A DNA stretch of 39,748 nucleotides from Deltaproteobacteria bacterium (GTDB taxonomy: Bacteria; Desulfobacterota; Binatia; UTPRO1): positions 1 through 39,748 of the forward strand of contig JAJCZP010000159.1 of the NCBI GenBank assembly GCA_029262315.1. The letters run 5' to 3'. A program made the position numbers and the translations under genes. This document shows positions 28,401 to 36,504 of the stretch, in pieces (position 1 is the stretch's first letter; each line of letters begins with the position of its first letter). A model generated the notes under the pieces. That model was not told where the DNA came from. It worked only from the letters and a program-made list of their open reading frames with translations, and did no database searches.

Positions 28401-29194
28401 TGGACAATGAGGCCGGTCTCCGGTTGCGGGGTAAGATCGAAGCTCGTGTTTGGCTCGGGAAGACCGCCACCCCCTTCGCCGCCATCCGGAACGAGCCCCT
28501 CGGCAATGGTCGTTGTCCGATTGCCCGAGTGAAACGCCGCGGCGTACACGGTGCTGCCGTCATCGGTGACCGCCAAGGCCCGAGGCGTGTCGCTGAAGAG
28601 GTTCACGATCGTCAACGTGTCGCCGCCGAGAGACGTCCCGAGGCTCGTCGCGTCGAATACCCAGACATCCGCCAGCCCGGTCCCCGGCGTGGTGAGCTCG
28701 CTCGTGATCGTGGCGTGCAGTGGCGTGTTCTGCCCGCGATGAGCCGTCGTGATGAACGCGCGATCGAAACTCGCACCACCAAAGACGATATCCCGCGGCT
28801 CGTCTCCCACCAGGAGCGTCCGGACGACACGGGCCGTCGCCGGATCCGAGACATCGACGATGCTCACACTGTCCGACAGATGATTGACGACCCACACTTC
28901 GGTGTTGGTGCGCGCCGCAACGGCAACCGGCTCGAGTCCGACCGGTACCGACACGACATGGGTGAGGCCGCCCACGGCGACGTCGAACACTTCGAGGCGG
29001 TTGTCAGGCGTGCTGACGGCGAACAGCTGGGCCCCGTCCGGCGACAAGGCAAGCGGTCGCACCTGCCCGCTCTCGAAGAGGGTGAACGGTGTGGCCGCAT
29101 GCGCCTGCCCGAAGGTCAGCAGGCACAAAACGGTGGCCACGAGCAGGGTCGAGACTGCGTCGATCGAGTTGCTCGGAGTCTGGCGGGAGATCAG
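25427..29194 (-). CDS. Exported beta-propeller/di-haem peroxidase-like fusion with Cys-rich C-terminal modules
   Basis: A very large exported protein (1255 aa from this start). After a signal peptide (AVSTLLVATVLCLLTFGQAHA) come YVTN-type beta-propeller repeats to about residue 500. A cytochrome c peroxidase/MauG-like part has two haem motifs, CASCH (about 526) and CVGCH (about 685), and possible Met ligands in GMYGMAAAPFF. A calcium-type loop, DQDGDGFLDGDERDGGTDP, lies about 910. Residues about 948-1255 hold two Cys-rich modules with KC, CGGDD, TCP and CxxC in the same order. The start appears to be CTG at 29194, with AGGAGGAGG 6 nt upstream; the open frame continues to an ATG at 29398 but that part is not protein-like. 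The redox substrate is unknown. It is convergent with acyP and divergent from the RND operon. Confidence 0.82.
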   Translation of the reverse strand: MISRQTPSNSIDAVSTLLVATVLCLLTFGQAHAATPFTLFESGQVRPLALSPDGAQLFAVSTPDNRLEVFDVAVGGLTHVVSVPVGLEPVAVAARTNTEVWVVNHLSDSVSIVDVSDPATARVVRTLLVGDEPRDIVFGGASFDRAFITTAHRGQNTPLHATITSELTTPGTGLADVWVFDATSLGTSLGGDTLTIVNLFSDTPRALAVTDDGSTVYAAAFHSGNRTTTIAEGLVPDGGEGGGGLPEPNTSFDLTPQPETGLIVQFDGAAWLDELGRDWSSSVKLSLPDEDVFAINANGAPPTQIAGPTGVFAGVGTILFNMIVNPASGKIYVSNTEAFNRVRFEGPGIFAAGFKPIAEPATVQGHLHESRITVLDGVTVTPRHLNKHIDYSTCCDPIPNVENDNSIAFPLGMAVTSTGDTLYVAGFGTSEIGVYDTTELETDAFVPDAADQIAVSGGGPTGMVLDEGRSQLYVLTRFDNAVKVLSTGTGAELDAESLHNPEPASIVFGRPLFYDTSFASSHGDSSCASCHVFGDFDSLAWDLGDPDITTKTNPGPHEFGPIGNPDFRAMKGPMTVQSFRGMANHGALHWRGDRTFGNDVEPPGGVQPDEGAFNEVEAFKNFDVAFPGLVGRSTMIPDDDMQAFTDFILQIMYPPNPIRNLDNSLTASQQSGHDFFMGPVSDSARSCVGCHTLDRAGNAEFGVAKPGFFGTDGEWAFQPEPQLFKIPHLRNLYQKVGMYGMAAAPFFNAGDNGHKGDQVRGFGFMHDGSADTSFRFHSAVVFNQGGVNPNGIPIGAPGDPLRRDIEAFTLAFDTNLFPIVGQQITRTSSNGVTTDPRITLLLARADAGECDVVVKGRFGSEDQSFVYAGGGQFSTDREAEGAVADATVRALAGVAGQELTYTAVPPGDGPRIGIDQDGDGFLDGDERDGGTDPADAFSVPDVCPGDSGCVKCQRVIEKEGWKFARAKAKHLARCEGFKIKGKLPIATDCQTELKTEARIGTARMLLGVRIANACGGDDKICNGDASEDHPAVLGWAATCPNITGGACDNPITDCGDIATCLECVHDVAVDRDIDVTTGMFNLVEPVVTDDLNKCHATIAKESRKFLDKKSKAIQKCWDKRLKGNHSDTCPDPLAVLGSVAQKTAVAISKAEASFVSKLCKRCGGDDRGCDDDIPLTSGAVVGGTGGTDDITPAAIGFVGTCPDLIIPHGGLGCAGPVSTLADLVGCTACVTEFDVDCMDRAQVPEFEAYPAECIP

Positions 29195-29200
29195 GGGGAG

Positions 29201-29209
29201 CCTCCTCCT
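29201..29209 (-). promoter_or_regulatory. Ribosome binding site that supports a CTG start
   Basis: On the minus strand the sequence is AGGAGGAGG, one of the strongest Shine-Dalgarno matches in the window, 6 nt before the in-frame CTG at 29194. No ATG, GTG or TTG in this frame sits at a suitable distance. The encoded product from CTG begins directly with a normal signal peptide. Confidence 0.6.
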
Positions 29210-29252
29210 AAGATACGCTGGGCACGCTAAGCACGCTGGCGAACCGACGGTC

Positions 29253-29273
29253 CTGCATGTGGTACGCATGCAG
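29253..29273. repeat. Inverted repeat in the divergent region before the haem and RND genes
   Basis: CTGCATG (29253-29259) and CATGCAG (29267-29273) form a perfect inverted repeat with a 7-nt centre. It lies in the 261-nt gap between the two divergent genes, which also holds a direct repeat of GCACGCT (29222, 29231). It is a candidate binding site for a regulator of one or both genes. I cannot place a convincing promoter in this gap. Confidence 0.35.
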
Positions 29274-29455
29274 CCCGTGGGCACCGGTTGGCCAGGTATG
29301 CACGTGCTTAACACAGAATGGGCCCAGAACAACAGGAATTTCTGCGGTTTGGGCGCTCTTGTGGGCATCTCGGATCCAGAGCATGAATGGGCCTGCATGA
29401 CCGCGAGAATCGGCCGAATATCCGGTCCGTACGGGCTTTCCGACGGGCCAGCGAC

Positions 29456-32400
29456 ATGAAACTCGTCCGCTTCGCCCTGTCGAACCCCTACACCGTCATC
29501 GTAGTCGTACTAGTGGTCGTAGTGCTGGGGATCACCTGTATCGGCCGGATGCCGGTCGACATGCTGCCCCAGTTCGAGACGCCCGCCGTCCAGGTCGTGA
29601 CCTTCTACCCGGGCATGCCCGCCCTGGTCATGGAGAAGGACATCACGAGCCGGATCGAGCGCTGGACCGGGCAATCGGTCGGCATCGCACGTCAGGAGTC
29701 GCGGTCGATGATCGGCGTCTCGATCGTGAAAGACTTCTTTCACGAGGGAATCGATCCCGCATCGGCCATCGCGCAGGTGAGTTCGTACGCGATGTCCGAC
29801 CTCTTCTACCTGCCACCCGGGACCATCCCTCCCATGGTCATGCCGTTCGATCCCACCGCCAGCGTCCCGCTGGCGTTGATCACCGTCTCGAGTCCGAAGT
29901 TCGACGAGACCAAACTCTACGACATCGCCTACTTCGAACTCCGGAACCGGCTGCAGGGCATTCCCGGCGTCATCGCCCCGGCGGTGTACGGTGGCAAGCT
30001 GCGGCGCATCCTCGCGTACATCGATCCGCACAAGCTGGAGGCCCGGGGACTCGCGCCCACCGATGTCGTCCGGACGCTGCGTGACTTCAGCACGTTGATC
30101 CCCACTGGCTCGGCCAAACTCGGCGATCTCGACTACCAGGTCATCACCAACGGCATGCCGGAACATGTCGAGGAGATGAACGACTTCCCGATCCGCATCG
30201 AGAACGGGGTTCCGGTCTTCATTCGGGACGTCGCCGAGGTGAAGGACACGCATCAGATTCAGTCCAACATCGTGCGGATCAGCGCTCCGCCCGACATGCA
30301 GGGCAAGCGCCAGGTGTATATTCCGATCTACCGACAACCGGGCGCGAACACGATCGCGGTCGTGGATGGCATCCGGAGCGCGCTCGCCGGCATCCTCGAA
30401 CGCCTGCCAGAGAGCATCGGTCTGGGCGTCGTCATGGACCAGTCGGTGTACGTCCGACGCGCCATCAAAAATCTCGTCAACGAAGGGATCCTCGGTGCCG
30501 CTCTGGCGGCGATGATGATCCTCCTCTTCATCGGCGACTTTCGCGCCACACTCATCACGGTCATCGCCATACCGCTGTCGATCCTGGCCGCGTTCATCGG
30601 TCTCTACTTCACCGGCAACTCGATCAACGCCATGACTCTCGGCGGACTGGCGCTCGCCGTCGGTCGACTGGTCGACGATGCCATCGTGGTGATCGAGAAT
30701 ACGGATCGCCACGTCGCCAACGGCTCCACGCCCGCCCAGGCGGCGCTCGAAGCTCCTGCTGAAGTCGCGATGCCCGTCCTCGCCGCCACCCTCACCACCA
30801 TCATCGTCTTCTTTCCGGTGGTGTTCCTCACGGGGATCGGGAAGTTCCTGTTCACGCCACTCGCGCTCACCGTCGCGTTCGCCATCGTGGCGTCGTACCT
30901 GGTCGCCATGACGGTCGTTCCGGTGTACTGCGCGCGCTTTCTGGGCCAGGACCGGCACACCGATGGGCGACGAGGAGGGCTCGCACGCTTCAACGCTGGC
31001 GTGGAACGCGTCCGCACGCGCTACAGACGGGCGCTCCGTGGAGCCATGCGTCGCCCGGCCCCCGTGCTCCTCGGCGTCGCCATCGCCTTCGTGGTCGCGC
31101 TCGGCGCTGGGCAGTTCATCGGCACGGACCTCTTTCCCGAGGTCGATGCCGGGCAGTTCTCGGTACGCATGCGCGCGGCAAGCGGCACCCGCATCGAGCG
31201 CACCGAAGCGCTCGTCGCCGAGGTCGAAGAGATTCTGAAGGACACGATCCCCGCGGACGATCTCCAGATGATCATCGGCAACGCGGGCGTCCTCCTCGAC
31301 TGGCCGGCCGCGTACACGCCGAACGGAGGCGCGCAGGACGCATTTCTCGAGGTCCAACTCACCGAAGACCGCGGTCGTTCGGCGCAGGAGTACGCTGCCA
31401 CCCTGCGCCCGGTGCTGCGCGAGCGCCTCCCGCACGTCGAGTTCTCCATCCACACGGGCGGCATGGTCACCGCGGCCTTAAACGGCGGCCTCCCCTCCCC
31501 CATCGACATTCAGGTCACGGGAAACTCCCTCGAGGTGGCGCACGGTGTCGCGACGCGGATTCGCGCCGCGATCGTCGACGTCCCCGGCGCCGTCGACGTT
31601 CGCGTCCAGCAGCGACTCGACTATCCCGCGATCAAGGTCAACGTCGATCGCGTTCGCGCCGCACATCTCGGCCTCACGCCCGCACATGTCGTGAAAAACA
31701 TCGTCACGAGCCTGAACTCGTCGATCAACTTCGACCCGGCGTTCTGGATCGACGAGTCGAACGGCAACCACTACTTTCTCGGTGCGCAGTACCCCGAAGA
31801 GCTGATCGAGTCGCTCGACACCCTGAAGAACATTCCCATTACCAGCAGCCGCGAAGGCCGCTTCGACCCGGTGCCAGCGCGCGGGCGCACGGGCATGAGC
31901 GGCACGAGCCCGATCCGCCGTACGCTGCTCAAAAACCTGGCGACCTTCGAACACACGACCGCACCGACCGAAATCAACCATCTCAACATCAGCCGGGTGA
32001 TCGACGTGTATGCCAACGTCGCGTCCCGTGACGTTGGCAGCGTCGCCGCCGACATCGAGCAGCGCCTGGCCCCTATCGAAGCGGATCTCCCCGCGGGATA
32101 CTCGATCGCCATCCGCGGCGAGGTCCAAAGCATGCGCGAATCCTTCGCCGGCTTACGCTTCGGCTTCCTCCTCGCGAGCGCGCTGGTGTACTTGATCATG
32201 GTCGCGCAGTTCCGCTCCTTCCTCGACCCATTCGTCGTCATGTTCGCCGTACCGCTCGGCCTGATCGGCGTGGTCGCGATCCTGTTGCTCACGGGCAGTA
32301 CACTGAACGTCCAATCGTTCATGGGGGTGATCTTCATGGTCGGCATCGCCGTTTCCAACTCGGTCCTACTCGTCGAGTTCGCCAACCGCCTGCGGGCCGA

Positions 32401-32650
32401 CGGGCGGTCCCTGGAAGAGGCCGCCATCGAGGCCGCCGAGGTCCGGTTCCGGCCGATCATCATGACGTCGCTGGCCGCCATTCTCGGGTTGCTCCCGATG
32501 GCCATCGGCTTCGGTCATGGCAGTGAGGCCAACGTGCCCCTGGCACGAGCAGTCGTTGGTGGGCTCGCCGTCTCGACCGTGCTCACGCTGTTCGTCGTAC
32601 CCATTCTGTACCGCGCACTGAAGCAACGCGGAGAAGGAGTCACGGGATGA
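29456..32650 (+). CDS. RND-family efflux permease (HAE1 type)
   Basis: The inner-membrane pump of a tripartite efflux system, driven by proton (or possibly sodium) entry. At 1064 aa it has the two-fold repeated build with TM1 near residues 12-30, a large periplasmic porter loop, and TM2-6. GRLVDDAIVVIEN in TM4 has the paired Asp residues needed for proton relay. The second half repeats this, with GVIFMVGIAVSNSVLLVEFANRLR in TM10-11 and MTSLAAILGLLPMAIGFGHGSE near the end. Porter segments such as YDIAYFELRNRLQGIPGV are typical. I chose ATG 29456 because it opens on the standard MKLVRFALSNPYTV start; residues upstream in frame are not conserved in appearance. The next gene overlaps by 4 nt. The substrate is unknown. 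Confidence 0.94.
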   Translation: MKLVRFALSNPYTVIVVVLVVVVLGITCIGRMPVDMLPQFETPAVQVVTFYPGMPALVMEKDITSRIERWTGQSVGIARQESRSMIGVSIVKDFFHEGIDPASAIAQVSSYAMSDLFYLPPGTIPPMVMPFDPTASVPLALITVSSPKFDETKLYDIAYFELRNRLQGIPGVIAPAVYGGKLRRILAYIDPHKLEARGLAPTDVVRTLRDFSTLIPTGSAKLGDLDYQVITNGMPEHVEEMNDFPIRIENGVPVFIRDVAEVKDTHQIQSNIVRISAPPDMQGKRQVYIPIYRQPGANTIAVVDGIRSALAGILERLPESIGLGVVMDQSVYVRRAIKNLVNEGILGAALAAMMILLFIGDFRATLITVIAIPLSILAAFIGLYFTGNSINAMTLGGLALAVGRLVDDAIVVIENTDRHVANGSTPAQAALEAPAEVAMPVLAATLTTIIVFFPVVFLTGIGKFLFTPLALTVAFAIVASYLVAMTVVPVYCARFLGQDRHTDGRRGGLARFNAGVERVRTRYRRALRGAMRRPAPVLLGVAIAFVVALGAGQFIGTDLFPEVDAGQFSVRMRAASGTRIERTEALVAEVEEILKDTIPADDLQMIIGNAGVLLDWPAAYTPNGGAQDAFLEVQLTEDRGRSAQEYAATLRPVLRERLPHVEFSIHTGGMVTAALNGGLPSPIDIQVTGNSLEVAHGVATRIRAAIVDVPGAVDVRVQQRLDYPAIKVNVDRVRAAHLGLTPAHVVKNIVTSLNSSINFDPAFWIDESNGNHYFLGAQYPEELIESLDTLKNIPITSSREGRFDPVPARGRTGMSGTSPIRRTLLKNLATFEHTTAPTEINHLNISRVIDVYANVASRDVGSVAADIEQRLAPIEADLPAGYSIAIRGEVQSMRESFAGLRFGFLLASALVYLIMVAQFRSFLDPFVVMFAVPLGLIGVVAILLLTGSTLNVQSFMGVIFMVGIAVSNSVLLVEFANRLRADGRSLEEAAIEAAEVRFRPIIMTSLAAILGLLPMAIGFGHGSEANVPLARAVVGGLAVSTVLTLFVVPILYRALKQRGEGVTG

Positions 32651-33852
32651 CGAGAACCGCGCACGGCGTCGAGCCGGCTCATGGCGTCCTGTCCAGGATG
32701 CTTCGCCGCAGCACGCAAGGGGCACTGCTGCTCACCGCCGCGGCAGTCCTGGCGGCGTGCACGTCGCCGGGCGAACGCACCGCCTCGCCAGCGGCCGCCG
32801 TCTCGGCACCCGTGATCCACGCCGAGCGGAACGCCATGGCGCGCACCGTATCGCTCGCCGCCAACGTCGAGGCCTACGAACAAGCGCCCCTGTACGCCAA
32901 GGTGCCCGGCTACGTCGCCACCATCAACGTCGACATCGGCGATGTGGTCGTCGAAGACCAGCTGCTCGCGACCCTGGAAATGCCAGAGATGGCGCACCAG
33001 TACGCACAGGCGGAGAGCCACCGCATCGAACAACGCGCCGCACTGGCGAGTGCCCGCGCGGAAGCCGAACTCCAAGAACGCCTGATGAAACGAAGCGTCG
33101 GCCTCCGGGCAAAGGACGCCATCAGCGAAGAAGACCTGGAGCAGGCGCGCGCGGGCGCCGCCAAAGCCCGCGCGGAGCTGGCACTGGCCGACGCGCGCAC
33201 GACGACCGTCGAAGCCCGACTGAAGGAACTCGAAGCGTTCATGGGATACGGCGAGCTCCGTGCCCCCTTCGCTGGCATCATCACCAAGCGCTTCGTCGAT
33301 CGCGGCGCGCTCGTCCAGGCGGCAACTTCGAGCAGCGACGTCCGGCCGGTCGTCGTCGTCGCTCGGGTCGATCAGCTCCGCATCTCGGTCGACGTCCCCG
33401 AACCGGACGTTCCACTGGTCGACGTGGGAGACCCAGCCGCCCTCACGATTGCCGCCCTGCCCGATCGTACCTTCACGAGCACGGTGGCCCGCATCGCCGG
33501 CGCTCTCGATCCGCGATCACGCACCATGCGGGCAGAGGTCGATCTGCCAAACACAGATGGCATACTCCGCTCTGGGATGTACGGCACACTCACGATCGAC
33601 GTCGAGACGGTAGCCGACGCGCTGACGTTGCCTACCGCCGCCGTCAACCAGGGTCGCAAAGGCGCATCGGTGTTCGTGCTCGACGGTGACGTGGCGCGTC
33701 AACGCCCCGTCACCGTCGGCCTCGCCGACGACGACCGCCTGCAGATCCTCGCCGGGATCTCGACCGCGGACGAGGTCGTCGGGACGACGGCCGGAATCGC
33801 CGACGGGACGCGCATCCAGCGGCGAACGACCGACAAGGCGCTCGCGCCGTGA
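32647..33852 (+). CDS. RND efflux periplasmic adaptor lipoprotein
   Basis: The membrane-fusion subunit joining the RND pump to the outer-membrane channel. A lipobox LAAC (Cys about 38) anchors it to the inner membrane. Domains are the expected ones: lipoyl half (VPGYVATINVDIGDVVVEDQLLATLEMPEM), a long helical hairpin rich in Ala/Glu/Arg (about residues 115-200), the second lipoyl half (YGELRAPFAGIITKRFVDRGALV), and beta-barrel and membrane-proximal parts ending VVGTTAGIADGTRI. The ATG overlaps the pump stop (ATGA) and is preceded by GAAGGAG, which fixes this start over the ATG 17 codons later. The TolC-like gene also overlaps its end. Confidence 0.94.
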   Translation: MTRTAHGVEPAHGVLSRMLRRSTQGALLLTAAAVLAACTSPGERTASPAAAVSAPVIHAERNAMARTVSLAANVEAYEQAPLYAKVPGYVATINVDIGDVVVEDQLLATLEMPEMAHQYAQAESHRIEQRAALASARAEAELQERLMKRSVGLRAKDAISEEDLEQARAGAAKARAELALADARTTTVEARLKELEAFMGYGELRAPFAGIITKRFVDRGALVQAATSSSDVRPVVVVARVDQLRISVDVPEPDVPLVDVGDPAALTIAALPDRTFTSTVARIAGALDPRSRTMRAEVDLPNTDGILRSGMYGTLTIDVETVADALTLPTAAVNQGRKGASVFVLDGDVARQRPVTVGLADDDRLQILAGISTADEVVGTTAGIADGTRIQRRTTDKALAP

Positions 33853-35330
33853 ACCTCGCCGCACTCCGACTGCTGGCCATGGTCGTCGCGCTGCTCCTCG
33901 CCGCGGAGCGAGCCCCCGCCGAGGACTCGACACAGCACGCGACCCCAGAGCCGGCGCCTGCCGCGACGCTCGCGACAGCGATCGGCGCGCCAGCCACGGA
34001 CGCGGACGCGAGCCCAAGCATCACCTTGGCGCCGGTGAAGATGCGCCTCATTGAAACGGGGCGCTCGCTCCCGATCGACCTCCCGACCGTCATCCGCCTG
34101 GCCGAAGCCAACAGCCTCGACATCCTCGAGGCGCACGCACGCCGCGACGAGGCGCACGGCCGCAGGAATGAAGCGCTGGGCGCCCTCCTTCCCGAGGTCA
34201 CCGGAACGTTCCGCGCGCGCAAAATCGACGGCATGATTCAAGCGTCGTTCGGGCAACGCGACCGTGCAACCTTCAGCACGCTGAATCCTGCCGTCGGTGT
34301 CCAGCTCGAGCTGAACCCCGCCGAGGCGCTGTTCGATGCGCTCGCCGCGCATCGCGCACTTGACGCCGCCGAGCACGAGAGTGGGCGCGCGCACCAGGAC
34401 GTCCTGGCACTCGCCACGCGGCAGTACTTCGGCCTACTCGCCGGACACGCACAAGTGCGGATCGCCGAGCAGACCCTCGAAGCGTCTCGCGAGCTGGCAC
34501 GCATCGGCCGAGACCGTACCAGCGTCGGCGCTGGTTTGAAGGTAGACGTGCTCCGCGCCGAGGCGCGCGAGGGCGCGACCGCGGTCCGACTCGTGGAAGC
34601 ACAGCGGATGCTCCGGCGAGCGTCGTTGGCGCTCGCGCTCACCCTCCAGCTGGATCCCTCGGTGACGCTCTTCCCCGCCGAAACGGTCGTGCGGCAACGT
34701 ACCCTGATCGACCCGGCGTTGCCGCTCGACGATCTCATCGAGCGCGCCCGCACGGCGCGCCCGGTCGCCAACGCCGAAGGCCAGCGACTGACCGCCGCCG
34801 AGCACGAGAAGAGCGCGAGTCTTGCCGAAGCACTCGGCCCGACGGTGTTCGGATCGTTCGAGGAAAGCGCAATCGGACGCAGTACGGGCGACCTCGACAA
34901 CCGGCAGATCTACGGCGGGTTCATCGGCCTCACGCTGTCTCCCTCGTCCATCGGACGGGTCCAGGCCGCCGACGCTCGGGTCGAGCAAGCACGGCTCGCG
35001 CAGACCCGCGTCGAGCGCCGTATCGCCGTCGAAGTCATCTCGGCCCGTGACGACGTCCTCACCGCGCAGGAACAGATTGCCGCCGCCATGCGCGGCCTGC
35101 GCGCCGCGGAGGCCGCCCTCGACCTCAGTCAGGTGCGCTTCAAGGGCGGCGTCGGCATCGGCCTCGAAGTGCTCGACGCCGAGGCCGCTCTGAGCGAAGC
35201 GCGCACGAATCTCGTCACCGCCATCCTTGCCTACGACACCTCGGAGATCGCGCTGCTGCACGCGGTAGGCAGTGTTTCGGCCTCGAGCCTTCTCGCGGGA
35301 GTCGCGACGCCCGATGGAGCACAGCCCTAA
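33849..35330 (+). CDS. TolC-family outer-membrane channel
   Basis: The outer-membrane exit duct of the same pump. It starts at GTG 33849, overlapping the adaptor stop by 4 nt. A signal peptide (LRLLAMVVALLLAAERAPA) is followed by about 60 poorly ordered residues. Then come two long-helix repeats of the outer-membrane efflux protein family: the first begins IDLPTVIRLAEANSLDILEAHARRDEAHGRR, and the second SAAEHEKSA-type helices lead to QVRFKGGVGIGLEVLDAEAALSEARTNLV near the C-terminus. Length (493 aa) is normal. The extra N-terminal stretch is a little longer than in most relatives. Confidence 0.92.
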   Translation: MNLAALRLLAMVVALLLAAERAPAEDSTQHATPEPAPAATLATAIGAPATDADASPSITLAPVKMRLIETGRSLPIDLPTVIRLAEANSLDILEAHARRDEAHGRRNEALGALLPEVTGTFRARKIDGMIQASFGQRDRATFSTLNPAVGVQLELNPAEALFDALAAHRALDAAEHESGRAHQDVLALATRQYFGLLAGHAQVRIAEQTLEASRELARIGRDRTSVGAGLKVDVLRAEAREGATAVRLVEAQRMLRRASLALALTLQLDPSVTLFPAETVVRQRTLIDPALPLDDLIERARTARPVANAEGQRLTAAEHEKSASLAEALGPTVFGSFEESAIGRSTGDLDNRQIYGGFIGLTLSPSSIGRVQAADARVEQARLAQTRVERRIAVEVISARDDVLTAQEQIAAAMRGLRAAEAALDLSQVRFKGGVGIGLEVLDAEAALSEARTNLVTAILAYDTSEIALLHAVGSVSASSLLAGVATPDGAQP

Positions 35331-36298
35331 TGCCCGACAGCACCCCGCCCGAGGCTCGGCGCTCCGATAAACGGCTCGGGTGGCGCGTCCTCATCCCGTG
35401 GCTGATTACGATCGTCTGCTTCTCCTACCTGTACACCCGCATCGAGGGGGCGGCCGCGCGCGAGGGGTTGGATCTCACGTCCTACGTGCTCGGGATTTTC
35501 ACACGCGTCCCCTGGCACCAATGGCTGGCACTGATGATCGGCTATTCGTGTTTCTTCTTCCTGGTCGACTCCCTCGTCGTGTGGCGCATCATCAATTGGT
35601 TCAATACCCGCGTCGCCTACACGGACATTCTTCCGATTCGTGGCAGCGCCTACATTCTCTCGATCATCAACGAGCAAGTCGGCAAAGGTGCGATGGGGCT
35701 CTACCTCCATCGACGGTACGGCGTCCCCGGATGGGAGGTCGGCTCGAGCATGCTCTTCATCATGTTCTGCGAGTTCTATTACCTGCTCGCCTGGGCATGT
35801 CTCGGCGTCTCGCTCCGCTGGAGCGAGCTACCGCCGGTCTTTCACTGGGTCCCGTGGATCGCCGTCGTCGCCGCTGCATTCTTCGTGTTGTGGATCCTGT
35901 ACTTCCGTGGGCGCATCGCGCCGAGCTCGACGGCGAGGGATCGCCCGATATTCCTCGCGTTCCGAAAGGCCGCACCGTGGCAGTACGGCGCCATCATGCT
36001 CCTGCGCTCGCCGGCCATGCTCGGGGCCATCGTCGTCTACACCATCGCCCTCAGGCTCTTCGGCGTGCCGGTCGAGTTTGGCTCCATGGTGAGCTATCTC
36101 CCGGTCATCTTCTTCGGCGCGGCCACGCCCGGCCCGATGCGATCAGTGGCGATCATCCTCTGGGTAACACTCTTCCCCGCCTATGAGGGCGAGATGGCCG
36201 CGTTCGGCTTCGTGCAGCACAATTTCTTCATTTTCTTCAATGCCGCGATCGGCCTCCTTTTCCTCCGGCGCGCCAACCGCGAGTTGTTCAGTCCTTAG
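35330..36298 (+). CDS. Multi-spanning membrane protein, LPG-synthase flippase-domain-like
   Basis: A 322-residue inner-membrane protein with about eight hydrophobic segments, for example VLIPWLITIVCFSYLY, WLALMIGYSCFFFLVDSLVV, VPWIAVVAAAFFVLWILYF and FFIFFNAAIGLLFL. ILSIINEQVGKGAMGLYLHRRYGVP resembles the NxxPxGxGxxxR-type segment of the lysylphosphatidylglycerol synthase transmembrane (UPF0104) family, which flips lipids, though this match is distant. Its ATG shares one base with the TolC gene stop (TAATG), so it is the fourth gene of the RND operon. That position suggests a role in moving or supplying a lipid-like substrate for the pump. I am fairly sure of the membrane layout and unsure of the function. 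Confidence 0.72.
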   Translation: MPDSTPPEARRSDKRLGWRVLIPWLITIVCFSYLYTRIEGAAAREGLDLTSYVLGIFTRVPWHQWLALMIGYSCFFFLVDSLVVWRIINWFNTRVAYTDILPIRGSAYILSIINEQVGKGAMGLYLHRRYGVPGWEVGSSMLFIMFCEFYYLLAWACLGVSLRWSELPPVFHWVPWIAVVAAAFFVLWILYFRGRIAPSSTARDRPIFLAFRKAAPWQYGAIMLLRSPAMLGAIVVYTIALRLFGVPVEFGSMVSYLPVIFFGAATPGPMRSVAIILWVTLFPAYEGEMAAFGFVQHNFFIFFNAAIGLLFLRRANRELFSP

Positions 36299-36375
36299 CG
36301 AGATGCGCTGGCGCTGAACACGCGCCGTACGAGTTCTCCCACCGTCGCCCGAGCCGCGAATCGCCACGAATCGCC

Positions 36376-36405
36376 TTGATACACCTGGATCCGAGGTGCT
36401 AGGGA
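36376..36405 (+). promoter_or_regulatory. Weak candidate promoter for the secreted-protein pair
   Basis: TTGATA (36376-36381) and TAGGGA (36400-36405) are 18 nt apart in the 206-nt gap after the RND operon. The spacer holds a partial inverted repeat, CACCT (36382-36386) / AGGTG (36394-36398). The -10 box is poor, so this is a weak call. Confidence 0.25.
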
Positions 36406-36470
36406 TCAGAGACGGGCAAGGTGGAGAGTCGGGGGCCTGACCACTCCATGCTGCTACGAGACCCCCACAT

Positions 36471-36485
36471 TGGAGCGCTGCTCCA
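36471..36485. repeat. Short hairpin in the leader of the 36505 gene
   Basis: TGGAGC-GCT-GCTCCA is a perfect inverted repeat with a 3-nt centre. It lies a few bases before the AGGAAGG ribosome binding site of the next gene, so a stem here could influence translation or bind a regulator. Confidence 0.35.
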
Positions 36486-36504
36486 CACGACCAGGAAGGC
36501 ACCG

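Noticed and set aside
29510-31453. Open frame of 647 codons on the minus strand inside the RND pump gene
   Set aside because: It is antisense to a clearly conserved gene, is made of Asp/Arg/Glu/His-rich low-complexity sequence, and such frames arise from GC-rich third codon positions. The similar antisense frames at 15997-17985, 11628-13148 and 14790-15899 were rejected for the same reason.
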